A stretch of 64,000 bases of DNA from Marmoricola sp. Leaf446 (GTDB taxonomy: Bacteria > Actinomycetota > Actinomycetes > Propionibacteriales > Nocardioidaceae): the NCBI RefSeq assembly GCF_001424755.1, contig NZ_LMRF01000001.1, positions 1,210,140-1,274,139 of the forward strand, given 5' to 3'. Below, piece by piece: positions 26,563-35,609 of the stretch (positions are counted from its first letter, which is position 1; every line of letters begins with the position of its first letter). The translations under genes and the position numbers were made by a program. The notes below the pieces were generated by a model that did not search any database, was not told where the DNA came from, and saw only the letters and a list, made by a program, of their open reading frames with translations.

Positions 26563-26609
26563 CGTAGGGGCAGCCGGTGAGCCACTCGCGCTGCGGTAAC
26601 TTGCCGACC

Positions 26610-27734
26610 ATGCCCGCCTCGCCGTCCGCCTCGCTCCAGCACTCGCCCCTGCACGAGCGCCACGTCGCCCTCGGCGCCAAGCTGGCCGAGTTCGGCGGGT
26701 GGGAGATGCCCCTGGAGTACACCGGCGTCCTCAAGGAGCACGCGGCCGTGCGCGAGGCCGTCGGCGTCTTCGACGTCAGCCACCTCGGCAAGATCGACGT
26801 GCGCGGCCCCGGTGCGCTGGAGCTGCTCAACCGCTGCCTGACCAACGACCTGCGCCGGATCGGGCCCGGCCAGGCGCAGTACACCCTGGTCTGCGACGAC
26901 GCGACCGGTGGCGTGGTCGACGACCTGATCGCCTACGTCCACGACGACGACCACGTGCTGCTGGTGCCCAACGCCGCCAACACCGCCGAGATCCTGCGCC
27001 GCCTCCGGGCGGCCGCCCCGGCCGGAGTCGAGGTCACCGACCAGCACACGACCCACGCGGTGCTGGCCGTGCAGGGTCCGCTCGCGGACCAGGTGCTCGA
27101 GGCCGTGGGCCTGCCGACCGGCCACGACTACATGTCCTTCCGCGTCGCTCGCCTCGACGGGGTCGAGGGTGCCGAGGTGGTGGTCTGCCGCACGGGCTAC
27201 ACCGGCGAGCGCGGCTACGAGCTCGTCGCGCCGGCCGAGGTCGCCCCGGCCCTGTGGGACGCCCTGCTAGCCGCGGGAGGACCGGTCGGGCTGGTGCCCT
27301 GCGGGCTCGGCGCCCGCGACACGCTGCGCACCGAGATGGGCTACCCGCTCCACGGCCAGGACATCTCCCTCGACGTCACCCCGGTGCAGGCCCGGCTCGG
27401 CTGGGCCGTGGGCTGGGACAAGCCGGAGTTCTGGGGTCGCGAGGTGCTCACCGAGCAGCGTGCGGCCAGGCCCCGGGTCGTGCTCCGCGGCCTCGTGGCC
27501 ACCGGGCGCGGCATCGCCCGCCCCGGCATGAGCGTCAAGATCACCCGCGACCTGCCCGTCGGGCACGTCACCTCGGGCACCTTCAGCCCGACGCTGCGCA
27601 AGGGCATTGCCCTGGCCCTGGTCAACGCGCAGGTCCAGCTGGGCGCGGAGGTCCTGGTCGACGTCCGCGGCCGCGGCGAGGTCTTCGTCGTCACCAAGCC
27701 GCCGTTCGTCGAGGCCGGCGTACGCAGCTCCTAG
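26610..27734 (+). CDS. gcvT: Glycine cleavage system aminomethyltransferase GcvT (T protein)
   Basis: Transfers the methylene group from the aminomethyl-lipoyl arm of GcvH to tetrahydrofolate and releases ammonia. The 374-residue protein shows [29 protein letters not shown], the catalytic-region segment [17 protein letters not shown] (with the conserved Asp), [29 protein letters not shown] and [12 protein letters not shown]. The ATG at 26610 is seven bases after TAACTT (26597-26602), which suggests a leaderless transcript. This leaves no room for the glycine riboswitch that some bacteria place before gcv genes. gcvH and gcvP are not in the window. Confidence 0.97.
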   Translation: MPASPSASLQHSPLHERHVALGAKLAEFGGWEMPLEYTGVLKEHAAVREAVGVFDVSHLGKIDVRGPGALELLNRCLTNDLRRIGPGQAQYTLVCDDATGGVVDDLIAYVHDDDHVLLVPNAANTAEILRRLRAAAPAGVEVTDQHTTHAVLAVQGPLADQVLEAVGLPTGHDYMSFRVARLDGVEGAEVVVCRTGYTGERGYELVAPAEVAPALWDALLAAGGPVGLVPCGLGARDTLRTEMGYPLHGQDISLDVTPVQARLGWAVGWDKPEFWGREVLTEQRAARPRVVLRGLVATGRGIARPGMSVKITRDLPVGHVTSGTFSPTLRKGIALALVNAQVQLGAEVLVDVRGRGEVFVVTKPPFVEAGVRSS

Positions 27735-27771
27735 AGGCACCCGGACCACCCCACCCCCCGAGAGGCACGAC

Positions 27772-28020
27772 ATGAGCGAGACCCACGAGAACGCCTTCGC
27801 CTCCACCGCGAGCGCCGACACCGTCCCGTGGTGGTGGCAGCTGCTCGACGCCGACGGCCGGGTGGTGACGGGCGAGCGGCGCGAGTTCCCGACGCGCAGC
27901 GACGCCGAGAGCTGGGTGGGCGAGGCCTACCCCGACCTCGCCGAGGACGGGGTCGCCTCGGTGACCCTCTTCGAGGGCGACCGCGAGGTCTACGGCCCGA
28001 TGTCGCTCGCTGCGGAGTGA
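27772..28020 (+). CDS. Small conserved hypothetical protein
   Basis: An 82-residue acidic protein whose function is unknown. The recognisable core is VPWWWQLLDADGRVVTGE followed by FPTRSDAESWVGEAYPDL and VTLFEGDREVYGPMSL, giving strand-helix-strand order. Short actinobacterial proteins with this layout are common and uncharacterised. A GAGAGG ribosome site is eight bases before the ATG. It lies 37 bases after gcvT on the same strand and is probably in its transcript, and it converges with the DUF3043 gene. Confidence 0.8.
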   Translation: MSETHENAFASTASADTVPWWWQLLDADGRVVTGERREFPTRSDAESWVGEAYPDLAEDGVASVTLFEGDREVYGPMSLAAE

Positions 28021-28040
28021 CGCAGCGGTAGGGCGAGCGG

Positions 28041-28640
28041 CTACTTCGGCCGGCCGCCGATGCGCACCTGGGGCTTGGGGGAGCGCAGCGGACGCACCTG
28101 CAGCGCGCGCAGCACGGCGTAGAACACGGTGCCGCGCTGGCTCTCCTCGGGGAAGCGCTCGCGCAGCGCCCGCTTGAGGCGGAAGACCAGCCACAGGGTG
28201 TCGATGAGGACCACGAGGATCGTGGTCGTCCACAGCGCGCCGCCGAAGCGGACCAGCGCCGCGTTGCCCGAGGCCTGCAGCACGAAGGTCAGCAGCAGCA
28301 GCGGGAGCAGGAACTCCGCGATCGAGACCCGGGCGTCGACGAAGTCGCGGACGAACCGCTTGACCGGGCCCTTGTCGCGGCTCATCAGGTAGCGCTCGTC
28401 GCCGTTCTTCATGCCCTCGCGCATCCGGCGGCTCTCCGCGGCGCGCTTGTCCCGGGCCTGGCGACGGGCCTCCTTACTGTCCGTCACCGCGCGGGCCCGC
28501 GCCTTGGCGGCTGCCTCGGCCTCGCGCCGCGTCGGCGTCGGGCGTCCCTTGCCGGAGCCGGTGGTGGTGCCGGAGGGGGAGGCGGCAGAGGAGGCGGTGG
28601 GCTGGGTGGCGGGCTCGTCGGCCTTGCTGCGGCGGAACAC
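28041..28640 (-). CDS. DUF3043 membrane protein
   Basis: A 199-residue protein of the actinobacterial DUF3043 family, function unknown. The basic N-terminal region contains the family segment GRPTPTRREAEAAAK, then GDERYLMSRDKGPVKRFVRDFVDAR. Two transmembrane helices follow (about residues 108-126 and 134-152), and a basic cytosolic tail ends QVRPLRSPKPQVRIG. It starts at the GTG at 28640, with GAGGGG upstream. It is divergent from pspA across 119 bases and convergent with the small protein gene. Confidence 0.9.
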   Translation of the reverse strand: MFRRSKADEPATQPTASSAASPSGTTTGSGKGRPTPTRREAEAAAKARARAVTDSKEARRQARDKRAAESRRMREGMKNGDERYLMSRDKGPVKRFVRDFVDARVSIAEFLLPLLLLTFVLQASGNAALVRFGGALWTTTILVVLIDTLWLVFRLKRALRERFPEESQRGTVFYAVLRALQVRPLRSPKPQVRIGGRPK

Positions 28641-28759
28641 GGGGCGATCCCCTCGGAAGGTGGCGGTGGGCGGTCAGCGTACCCGTCGGCCCGTGTCCCT
28701 CGGCCGTGGCTCTGCGCGGGACCCTCGTCCTCGGTGGTGGGGGCCGGTACCGTTGCTCC

Positions 28760-29560
28760 ATGAGCCTCATGAAGCGGATCAGCACGGTCTTCCGGGCCAA
28801 GGCCAACAGCGCCCTGGACAAGGCGGAGGACCCGCGCGAGACCCTCGACTACAGCTACCAGCGCCAGCTCGAGATGCTCACGAAGGTACGCCGCGGCGTG
28901 GCCGACGTCGCCACGAGCCGCAAGCGCGTGGAGCTGCAGATGAACCAGCTGCAGAACCAGAGCGACAAGCTCACCTCCCAGGCGCAGAAGGCCCTCGACA
29001 TGGGCCGTGAGGACCTCGCCCGCGAGGCGCTCACCCGCAAGTCGGCCCTCACCGGGCAGCTCAACGACCTGCAGGCACAGCACGCCCAGCTCCAGGGCGA
29101 GGAGGAGAAGCTGACGCTCGCCTCGCAGCGCCTGCAGGCCAAGGTCGAGTCCTTCCGGACCCGCAAGGAGACCATCAAGGCCACCTACACCGCCGCCGAG
29201 GCCCAGACCCGGATCGGCGAGGCCTTCTCCGGCATCTCCGAGGAGATGGGCGACGTCGGCATGGCGATCCAGCGGGCCGAGGACAAGACGCTGCAGATGC
29301 AGGCCCGGGCCGGTGCCGTGGACGAGCTCATCGCCTCCGGTGCGCTCGACGACGCCAGCTCCATCAACCGAGGCGACGACATCTCGCGCGAGCTCGAGGC
29401 CATGAGCAGCCAGTCCGACGTCGAGTCCGAGCTCGCCGCGCTCAAGGGCGGCAGCAGCAGCGCCCCGACGCCCCAGCTCGACGCGCCCGACGCCGCGCCC
29501 GCCCCCGGGGCCCAGGCCCAGGGCCAGGCGGCGCCCCGGACCGAGGGGGAGCAGCGGTGA
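28760..29560 (+). CDS. pspA: PspA/IM30 family envelope-stress protein
   Basis: A 266-residue coiled-coil protein of the PspA/Vipp1 (ESCRT-III-like) family that binds and stabilises the inner face of the cytoplasmic membrane. The N-terminus MSLMKRISTVFRAKANSALD is the amphipathic membrane-binding helix. Long coiled-coil helices follow through about residue 200, then an Ala/Pro/Gln-rich tail. The ATG at 28760 follows TACCGT (28748-28753) by six bases, so a leaderless mRNA is likely. It is the first gene of a run with PspAA, HtpX and PspAB, a set conserved in actinobacteria. Confidence 0.95.
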   Translation: MSLMKRISTVFRAKANSALDKAEDPRETLDYSYQRQLEMLTKVRRGVADVATSRKRVELQMNQLQNQSDKLTSQAQKALDMGREDLAREALTRKSALTGQLNDLQAQHAQLQGEEEKLTLASQRLQAKVESFRTRKETIKATYTAAEAQTRIGEAFSGISEEMGDVGMAIQRAEDKTLQMQARAGAVDELIASGALDDASSINRGDDISRELEAMSSQSDVESELAALKGGSSSAPTPQLDAPDAAPAPGAQAQGQAAPRTEGEQR

Positions 29561-29835
29561 TCGTCCGCATCCTCACCGAGGGCCAGCTCGAGGTCGCCGA
29601 CGACCGCGTCGAGGCGCTCAACGCCCTCGACGCCGCCGTCGAGCAGGCCGTGGAGGCCGGTGACCACGAGGCCTTCGCCGACGCCCTTGCGGCCCTCCTC
29701 GAGGGCGTGCGCTCTTCCGGCAGCCCGCTGCCGGCCGACGTGCTGCACGACTCCGACCTGATCCTCCCGCCCGCGGACGCGACGTTGGAGGAGGTCCGCG
29801 AGATGCTGGGTGACGAGGGCCTCATCCCGGGGTGA
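29557..29835 (+). CDS. pspAA: PspA-associated protein PspAA
   Basis: A 92-residue protein matching the PspAA domain, which is encoded next to PspA in many bacteria and archaea and is thought to modulate it. The strand-helix core MIVRILTEGQLEVADDRVEALNALD is followed by an acidic helix and the C-terminal LPPADATLEEVREMLGDEG. The GTG at 29557 overlaps the pspA stop (GTGA), so translation is coupled. Its biochemical activity is unknown. Confidence 0.9.
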   Translation: MIVRILTEGQLEVADDRVEALNALDAAVEQAVEAGDHEAFADALAALLEGVRSSGSPLPADVLHDSDLILPPADATLEEVREMLGDEGLIPG

Positions 29836-29873
29836 GCGGGAACGACGCATGACCGTCCGCGCGTTCACCTGAC

Positions 29874-30794
29874 ATGGCCCGCACCCGCTTCGTCAACGAC
29901 TCCGGACTGACCGTCCGGATGACCGCCGTCATGTTCATCCTCGGCGCGCTGTTCGTCGCCCTGGTCGTCGGACTGATGTACGCCGTCGGCGGGGGCCTGG
30001 CCATCGTGATCGGCCTCGCGGGCATCGGCATCGCGTTCTTCCAGTGGTGGCGCTCGGACACCGTGGCGCTGCGCGCGATGGGGGCCCGGATCGTCACCCC
30101 CGAGCAGGCGCCCGAGCTGCACGGCATGATCGACCGGCTCTGCGCCATGGCCGACATGCCCAAGCCCCGCGTCGCCATCGCCGACACCCACATCCCCAAC
30201 GCGTTCGCCACCGGCCGCTCCCCGGAGCGCTCCGCGGTCTGCGTCACGACCGGCATCCTGCAGCTGCTCACCGTCGAGGAGCTCGAGGGCGTCCTGGCCC
30301 ACGAGCTCTCCCACGTCGCCCACCGCGACGTGCTGGTGATGACCGTGGCCTCCTCGGCCGGCATCGTCGCCGGCATGGTGACCCAGGGCGCCCAGTTCGG
30401 CGGCTTCGGCCTGGCACGCTCGCGCGGCAACAACGACAACGGGGGCGGCGCCGCCGCCCTGGTGCTGGCCCTGGTCGTCTCCCTGGTCGTGTACGCCGTC
30501 AGCTTCGTGGCGCTGCGGCTGCTCTCCCGCTACCGCGAGCTGTGCGCCGACCGGTCGGGTGCCTACCTGACCCAGAAGCCCAACGCACTGGCCTCGGCGC
30601 TGACCAAGATCAGCGGCCAGATGAACGCCGTGCCCGAGCGCGACCTGCGCGCCGCCCAGTCGATGAACGCCTTCTTCATTACCCCCGCCGTGCGCGGCGT
30701 CTCGATGAGCACCCTGACCGCGACCCACCCGCCGCTCGAGCAGCGCCTCGACCAGCTCGCGAAGATCGCCACCACGCTCGGCAAGACGTACTGA
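29874..30794 (+). CDS. htpX: M48B membrane metalloprotease HtpX
   Basis: A zinc protease embedded in the membrane that degrades misfolded membrane proteins. The 306-residue protein has two N-terminal helices (about residues 18-60), the zinc site H143-E-L-S-H147 within EGVLAHELSHVAHRDV, two further helices around residues 155-215, and the third-ligand region SRYRELCADRSGAYL. It ends SMSTLTATHPPLEQRLDQL, as HtpX proteins do. The gene is 38 bases after PspAA and two bases before PspAB, supporting a single membrane-stress operon. Confidence 0.95.
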   Translation: MARTRFVNDSGLTVRMTAVMFILGALFVALVVGLMYAVGGGLAIVIGLAGIGIAFFQWWRSDTVALRAMGARIVTPEQAPELHGMIDRLCAMADMPKPRVAIADTHIPNAFATGRSPERSAVCVTTGILQLLTVEELEGVLAHELSHVAHRDVLVMTVASSAGIVAGMVTQGAQFGGFGLARSRGNNDNGGGAAALVLALVVSLVVYAVSFVALRLLSRYRELCADRSGAYLTQKPNALASALTKISGQMNAVPERDLRAAQSMNAFFITPAVRGVSMSTLTATHPPLEQRLDQLAKIATTLGKTY

Positions 30795-30796
30795 CC

Positions 30797-31363
30797 GTGG
30801 GCTTCTGGGACGCCCTCCGCGGCCGCACCACGCCCCGGGCGGCCACGCTGGACGCCCTCTTCGCCCTGCCGTCGGCCGCACTGACGCTGGAGGCCGGGCT
30901 CGGGCTGCGCCCGACCGGCGCCGGCTCGGTGTGCTTCCGGGCCGCCGAGGGGGCGGCCTCGGTGCGCAGCCAGACCGAGGCGGCCGAGCTGGTCGGCCAC
31001 GACGGCGGCCCGCCGACCGAGTCCACCGTCGACGACTACGGCTACACCTGGCTGACGGTGCGCACCGACCCGCCCGACCCGTCGACGCTGGTGACCGACC
31101 TGCACGCCGTCAACTCCGCGCTCGAGGCGCAGGGGTTCTCCTCGAGCCTGCTGTGCTCGGTCATCGCCTTCGTCGACGACCAGGGGGCGCGGGCCTACCT
31201 CGTCTACCTCTACAAGCAGGGCACCTTCTACCCGTTCGTGCCCTCGGGTCCCTCGACGCGGGACGCGCTGCGCGAGCGCCAGCTGCGCGACGAGGTGGCC
31301 TCCGACCTGCCGTTCGAGCCCGACCCGGGCCGGTGGATGCCGATCTGGGGACTCCCCGTCTAG
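30797..31363 (+). CDS. pspAB: PspA-associated protein PspAB
   Basis: A 188-residue soluble protein of the PspAB family, known mainly from its linkage to HtpX and PspA in actinobacteria. It opens with the characteristic MGFWDALRGRTTP, followed by LDALFALPSAALTLEAGLG. The central part contains DDYGYTWLTV and the C-terminal half has YLVYLYKQGTFYPFVP. The start is a GTG at 30797, two bases after the htpX stop. No enzymatic motif is visible. Confidence 0.9.
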   Translation: MGFWDALRGRTTPRAATLDALFALPSAALTLEAGLGLRPTGAGSVCFRAAEGAASVRSQTEAAELVGHDGGPPTESTVDDYGYTWLTVRTDPPDPSTLVTDLHAVNSALEAQGFSSSLLCSVIAFVDDQGARAYLVYLYKQGTFYPFVPSGPSTRDALRERQLRDEVASDLPFEPDPGRWMPIWGLPV

Positions 31364-31397
31364 CGCCGAAATCGAGCCCACCCCGCGACGAAGCGCC

Positions 31398-31403
31398 TAG
31401 AAT
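31398..31403 (+). promoter_or_regulatory. -10 element of a probably leaderless promoter
   Basis: TAGAAT matches the TAnnnT form of the principal sigma -10 element and ends seven bases before the ATG at 31411. An earlier in-frame ATG at 31402 overlaps the hexamer itself and has no ribosome site, so 31411 is the better start. No convincing -35 hexamer is visible. Confidence 0.55.
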
Positions 31404-31410
31404 GCCCGAT

Positions 31411-32664
31411 ATGGGAGTTGCGGAGCGGATGCGTGACGCCGAGATCGCGGCGTTGGACCTCGTCGACAACCACCCCCCGGGTGTGCTGGACCACCTCGTG
31501 AGGACGGCGGCGCTCGTAACGGGCGCGGCCGGGGCCCGCATCAACGTGCTGACCTCCTCGGCCCAGCACACCATCGCCGACTCCAACGGTGCCGTGGGTC
31601 GTTCCGACATCGAGGCCTCGTTGTGCGCCCGGGTGATCGGCACCAGCCCCACCGGTCGTCACGTCGTGCCGGACGCCACGGTGGACCCGCGGTTGCGCGA
31701 CAGCGAGTGGGTCACCTCGGGGGCCGTGACGACCTACGCCTCGACCGAGCTCGTCAGCTCCCACGGCGTCGCGGTCGGCACCCTGTGCATCTTCGCCCCG
31801 CAGCCGGTCGAGGTGGCCGAGAGCACGATGCTCGCGCTGCAGGAGCTCGGGGCCGCCGCCATGGAGGCGCTCGAGACGCACCGTCGCGACGTCGACATGC
31901 AGCGCCTGCTCTCCGAGCTCGCCGGCGGCAGCCGCGAGCTGCGCCGCTCCAACGAGCACCTGGCCGCCTTCGCGGGGCAGGTGAGCCACGACGTGCAGGG
32001 CCCCCTGGCCGCCGTGCAGATGTCGCTCCAGCTGCTCGAGGAGGAGGTCGCCACCGACGGCGAACCCGTCCAGGACCCCGACGCGGTGGCCATGCTGATG
32101 CGCAGGGCGATGTCGGGCGCGCAGCGGATGCGGGCCACCGTGGCCGGACTGATGGACTTCGCCGTCCTCGGCGGCCGGCTCGAGGTCGCGAGGCTCGACA
32201 CCGGCGTCCTCGTCGAGGAGGTGCTGCAGGACCTCTCCGCCCGGCGCGGCCGCACCGAGGTGGTCGTCGAGGACCTGCCGCCGGTGCACGGCGACGGGGT
32301 GCAGGTCCGGGCGGTGCTGCAGAACCTGTTGGCCAACGCGATGAAGTACGCCGTGGCGGAGCGCCCGGTCGTCCGGGTCAGCGGCCGCACCGTGGACGGC
32401 GTGACGCGCGTGAGCATCACCGACAACGGCCCCGGCGTGCCCGTGGCCCAGCGGAGCCGGGTCTTCGACCTGATGGTCCGCGGCGACGGGGTGAGCCAGA
32501 CCGGGGTCGAGGGCCTCGGCATCGGGCTGGCGACGTGCCGCCGTGTGGTGGAGTCCCACGGCGGCCGGATCGGCGTGGGCGAGGCCCCCGGTGGCGGGGC
32601 GGACTTCTGGTTCGAGCTGCCTGACCAAACCGACCAAGCGGACCAACCGGGCGCGGTCGCCTGA
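31411..32664 (+). CDS. Cytosolic GAF-domain sensor histidine kinase
   Basis: A 417-residue kinase without membrane segments. A GAF domain covers about residues 25-165 (GAAGARINVLTSS through VAVGTLCIFAPQPVEV). A HisKA helix pair follows with the phospho-accepting His in AGQVSHDVQGPLAAVQ. The ATPase domain has N box LQNLLANAMKYA, G1 DNGPGVP and G2 GLGIGLATCRRVV. A second kinase of the same architecture follows 73 bases downstream, and no response regulator is adjacent. The starting signal and the target regulator are unknown. Confidence 0.92.
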   Translation: MGVAERMRDAEIAALDLVDNHPPGVLDHLVRTAALVTGAAGARINVLTSSAQHTIADSNGAVGRSDIEASLCARVIGTSPTGRHVVPDATVDPRLRDSEWVTSGAVTTYASTELVSSHGVAVGTLCIFAPQPVEVAESTMLALQELGAAAMEALETHRRDVDMQRLLSELAGGSRELRRSNEHLAAFAGQVSHDVQGPLAAVQMSLQLLEEEVATDGEPVQDPDAVAMLMRRAMSGAQRMRATVAGLMDFAVLGGRLEVARLDTGVLVEEVLQDLSARRGRTEVVVEDLPPVHGDGVQVRAVLQNLLANAMKYAVAERPVVRVSGRTVDGVTRVSITDNGPGVPVAQRSRVFDLMVRGDGVSQTGVEGLGIGLATCRRVVESHGGRIGVGEAPGGGADFWFELPDQTDQADQPGAVA

Positions 32665-32737
32665 TCGGACCGCGTCGTCCGGGTGCGCGGTCGCCGGACG
32701 TGGGTCACACTGCTTCCTGACCAGGTCAGGGGGCCCG

Positions 32738-33973
32738 ATGAGCGAAGCCGACGAGGCGTCGTCCCGCTCCGCTCTCGACCGGGTCCGCGACGCCCAGGTC
32801 GACGCCTATCGGGTGGCAGGCCTGCCGCAGGCGGAGCTGACCGACCTCGCCCGGCTGGCGGCCCAGATCGCCGGGGTCCCGGCGGCCGCGGTCAACCTGA
32901 TGCGCTCGGGCGACCAGACCACCGTCGCGGCGTACGGCACGGAGACCGAGGTGTGCGCCCAGGAGGACGCGATGTGCGCCGCGATCCTCTACGACGGCCA
33001 CCCGGTGCGCGTCGCGGACGCGTCCACCGATCCCCGGTGGGCCGACAATCCCTACGTCTCGGGGGAGCGCAACGTCTTCCGGTTCTACTGCGCCCACCAG
33101 CTGGTCACCCCCGGCGGCGTGGTCTTCGGGACGCTGTGCGTCTTCGACCACGAGCCGCGCGAGATCACCGACGAGGTCGACGACCTGCTCGGCGACCTCG
33201 CCCACCGGGTGGTCGACCTGCTGGAGCTGCGGGTGCGCACCCGGCAGCTCGAGGACGCGGTCCGCGACCTGACCCAGACCCGCGGCCAGCTCGAGCGCTC
33301 CAACGAGCGGCTCAGCCTCTTCGCCGCCCAGGTCGCGCACGACCTCAAGGGTCCGCTGGCCTCGCTCTCCTTCGCCCTCGGCGTGCTCGACGACCACGAC
33401 GGGTCGGTCGCCCCGGAGGACGCCTGGCTGGTCGCGCGCGCCCGCGGCAGCGTCGACCGGATGGACGCGCTGATCGGTGACATCCTGCGGTTCGCCACGG
33501 TCCAGGGCGGCGTCGTGCTCGACGAGGTGGACCTCGCCGGCCTCGTGCGCGAGGTCTGCGAGGACCTGCAGCTGCAGCTGCAGCGGGTCGAGGTCGTGCT
33601 GGGCGAGCTGCCGGCCGTGAGCGGTGACCGCACCCAGCTGCGCCTGGTGGTGCAGAACCTCGTCGCCAACGCCGCCCGCTTCACCCGCGACCGCCGGCAC
33701 GCCCTGGTGCGGGTCTCCGCCGGGCTCGGCGACGACGTCGGCCGGGCGGGACGACGCGGCTGGTGGCTCGAGGTCGGCGACAACGGCCCCGGAGTGCCGG
33801 AGCAGGACCGCGACCGCGTCTTCGAGCTCATGGTGCAGGGCACCGCCTCCGACGGGCTGGGCATCGGCCTGGCCACGGCCCGGCGGCTCGTCGAGGCCCA
33901 CGGCGGCACGGTCCGCATCGGTGACGCACCCGAGGGCGGTGCGCTGCTGCGCATCGACGTCCCCGCGGGCTGA
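32738..33973 (+). CDS. Second cytosolic GAF-domain sensor histidine kinase
   Basis: A 411-residue paralogue of the preceding kinase. The GAF domain spans about residues 25-165 (VPAAAVNLMRSGDQT, CAQEDAMCAAILYDGHPVRV, GVVFGTLCVFDHEPREI). This type binds small ligands or cofactors, and the cysteines in this stretch are a feature the first kinase lacks in part. The HisKA motif is AAQVAHDLKGPLASLS, N box VVQNLVANAARFT, G1 GDNGPGVP, G2 GLGIGLATARRLV. The ATG at 32738 has a purine-rich AGGGGG site. No receiver protein lies nearby, so the pair looks like orphan kinases from a local duplication. Confidence 0.92.
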   Translation: MSEADEASSRSALDRVRDAQVDAYRVAGLPQAELTDLARLAAQIAGVPAAAVNLMRSGDQTTVAAYGTETEVCAQEDAMCAAILYDGHPVRVADASTDPRWADNPYVSGERNVFRFYCAHQLVTPGGVVFGTLCVFDHEPREITDEVDDLLGDLAHRVVDLLELRVRTRQLEDAVRDLTQTRGQLERSNERLSLFAAQVAHDLKGPLASLSFALGVLDDHDGSVAPEDAWLVARARGSVDRMDALIGDILRFATVQGGVVLDEVDLAGLVREVCEDLQLQLQRVEVVLGELPAVSGDRTQLRLVVQNLVANAARFTRDRRHALVRVSAGLGDDVGRAGRRGWWLEVGDNGPGVPEQDRDRVFELMVQGTASDGLGIGLATARRLVEAHGGTVRIGDAPEGGALLRIDVPAG

Positions 33974-34007
33974 GCCGCCCGCGGGCGACGCGGGCTAGGG
34001 TCCGGGC

Positions 34008-35102
34008 ATGCGCGTCGTCATCGCTCCCGACAAGTTCGCCGGCACGCTGAGCGCGGTCGAGGCGGCCGCCGCGATCGCGGAGGGCTGGTCGCGACGTGCC
34101 CCCGACGACGAGCTGGTGCAGGTGCCGATGTCCGACGGCGGCCCGGGGTTCGTCGACGTGCTCCACGCCGCGCTCGGCGGCGAGCTCCAGGCCGTGACCG
34201 TCGACGACCCGTACGGCGCCCCCGTCCCCGCCGCGGTGCTGCGCGTGGGCGACACCGCCTACCTCGAGTGCGCGCAGGCCGTCGGCCTGCACCTGACCGA
34301 GCCCGACCGGCGGCGGCCCGAGGACGGCACCACCGTCGGCCTCGGACAGCTGCTCGCCGCGGCGGTCGAGGGCGGTGCGCGCCGGGTGGTGGTCGGCCTC
34401 GGCGGCTCGGCCACCAACGACGCCGGCGCCGGCCTGCTGGCCGCCCTCGGGGCCACCGCCGGGGCGGGCTCGCTCACGCAGGGTGCCACCGGGCTCGCCG
34501 AGGTCGGCGACGTCGACGTGAGCGCCGCCCGGGCCGCGGTGGAGGGGGTCGAGCTGGTCGTGGCCAGCGACGTCGACAACCCGCTGCTCGGCATCACCGG
34601 CGCCACCAAGATCTTCGGTCCCCAGAAGGGGCTCCCCGACGAGCGCCTGGTCGTCGTCGACGGCTGGCTGCAGCGCTTCGCCGAGCAGACCGACCGCAAG
34701 CTGGCCGCCCGCAAGGGCACCGGCGCCGCCGGCGGGCTCGGCTTCGCCCTCCAGCTCCTCGGCGCCGAGCAGACCAGCGGGGTGGTGGTGGTCGCCGAGG
34801 CCGTCGGGCTCGCCGACCTGGTGCGCGGCTCCGGGCTGGTGCTCACCGGCGAGGGCGCCTTCGACTTCCAGTCCCGCTCCGGCAAGGTGCCCTACGGCGT
34901 GGCCGAGGTGGCGGCCGCGGCGACGGTGCCGTGCGTGGCGCTGGCCGGCCAGGTGCTGGTGGGGTCCCGCGAGATGCGCGCCCTCGGCGTGGAGTCGGCG
35001 TACTCCCTCGTCGACCTGGTGGGGGAGGAGCGCGCCTTCGCCGCGCCCGCGGACGCCCTGGCCGAGCTGGCCGAGCGCACCGCCCGCACGTGGTCGCGCT
35101 GA
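34008..35102 (+). CDS. glxK: Glycerate kinase (GlxK/GarK family)
   Basis: Phosphorylates D-glycerate, normally to 2-phosphoglycerate in this family. The 364-residue protein has the family's N-terminal IAPDKFAGTLSAVEAA, the VPMSDGGPGFVDVL site, GLGGSATNDAGAGLLAALG, ASDVDNPLLG with FGPQKG, and LVLTGEGAFDFQSRSGKVP. The ATG at 34008 follows TAGGGT (33996-34001) by six bases. The gene stands between the kinases and erpA with no pathway partner adjacent, so its carbon source is unclear. Confidence 0.95.
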   Translation: MRVVIAPDKFAGTLSAVEAAAAIAEGWSRRAPDDELVQVPMSDGGPGFVDVLHAALGGELQAVTVDDPYGAPVPAAVLRVGDTAYLECAQAVGLHLTEPDRRRPEDGTTVGLGQLLAAAVEGGARRVVVGLGGSATNDAGAGLLAALGATAGAGSLTQGATGLAEVGDVDVSAARAAVEGVELVVASDVDNPLLGITGATKIFGPQKGLPDERLVVVDGWLQRFAEQTDRKLAARKGTGAAGGLGFALQLLGAEQTSGVVVVAEAVGLADLVRGSGLVLTGEGAFDFQSRSGKVPYGVAEVAAAATVPCVALAGQVLVGSREMRALGVESAYSLVDLVGEERAFAAPADALAELAERTARTWSR

Positions 35103-35175
35103 TGGCTCGGAATATCCGGTCGTGTGCGACGATTGAGACGTCGTATCGCGCACCCGATCAGCACTGGAGAGCCAC

Positions 35176-35538
35176 ATGACCGAGCAGGTCGACACCGCTA
35201 GCGAGATCCGCACCGACGGCATCAACGTCACCGACACCGCGTCGAGCAAGGTCAAGAGCCTCCTGGAGCAGGAGGGTCGCGACGACCTCCAGCTGCGCAT
35301 CGCCGTGCAGCCCGGCGGCTGCTCGGGGCTGCGCTACCAGCTCTTCTTCGACGAGCGCACCCTCGACGGCGACGTCGTCACCGACTTCGACGGCGTGTCC
35401 GTGGTGGTGGACCGCATGAGCGTCCCCTACCTCAACGGCGCCACCATCGACTTCATGGACTCGATCGAGAAGCAGGGCTTCACCATCGACAACCCCAACG
35501 CCACCGGCTCCTGCGCCTGCGGCGACAGCTTCCACTGA
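35176..35538 (+). CDS. erpA: HesB/IscA/ErpA-type iron-sulfur cluster insertion protein
   Basis: A 120-residue A-type carrier that delivers Fe-S clusters to apoproteins. The three conserved cysteines are present: GGCSGLRY and the C-terminal pair in SCACGDSFH. The family strand IAVQPGGCSGLRYQLFF is intact. The N-terminus is slightly longer than in enterobacterial ErpA. GGAGAG eight bases upstream supports the ATG at 35176. It lies just before the respiratory gene region, where QcrA needs a Rieske cluster. Lipoyl synthase is another potential client. Confidence 0.93.
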   Translation: MTEQVDTASEIRTDGINVTDTASSKVKSLLEQEGRDDLQLRIAVQPGGCSGLRYQLFFDERTLDGDVVTDFDGVSVVVDRMSVPYLNGATIDFMDSIEKQGFTIDNPNATGSCACGDSFH

Positions 35539-35609
35539 GCTGACGGCCCTCCGGGGCCACGGATTTCCAAGGCCGGTCCCCACCGGCGCCCCGCGCCCTG
35601 TCGGACGCG

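Noticed and set aside
26563-26609. Glycine riboswitch before gcvT
   Set aside because: Only 47 bases separate gcvT from pepA and the promoter lies directly before the start, leaving no room for an aptamer.
31402-31410. ATG at 31402 as start of the first GAF kinase
   Set aside because: It overlaps the -10 hexamer TAGAAT and has no ribosome site; the ATG at 31411 is correctly spaced for leaderless transcription.
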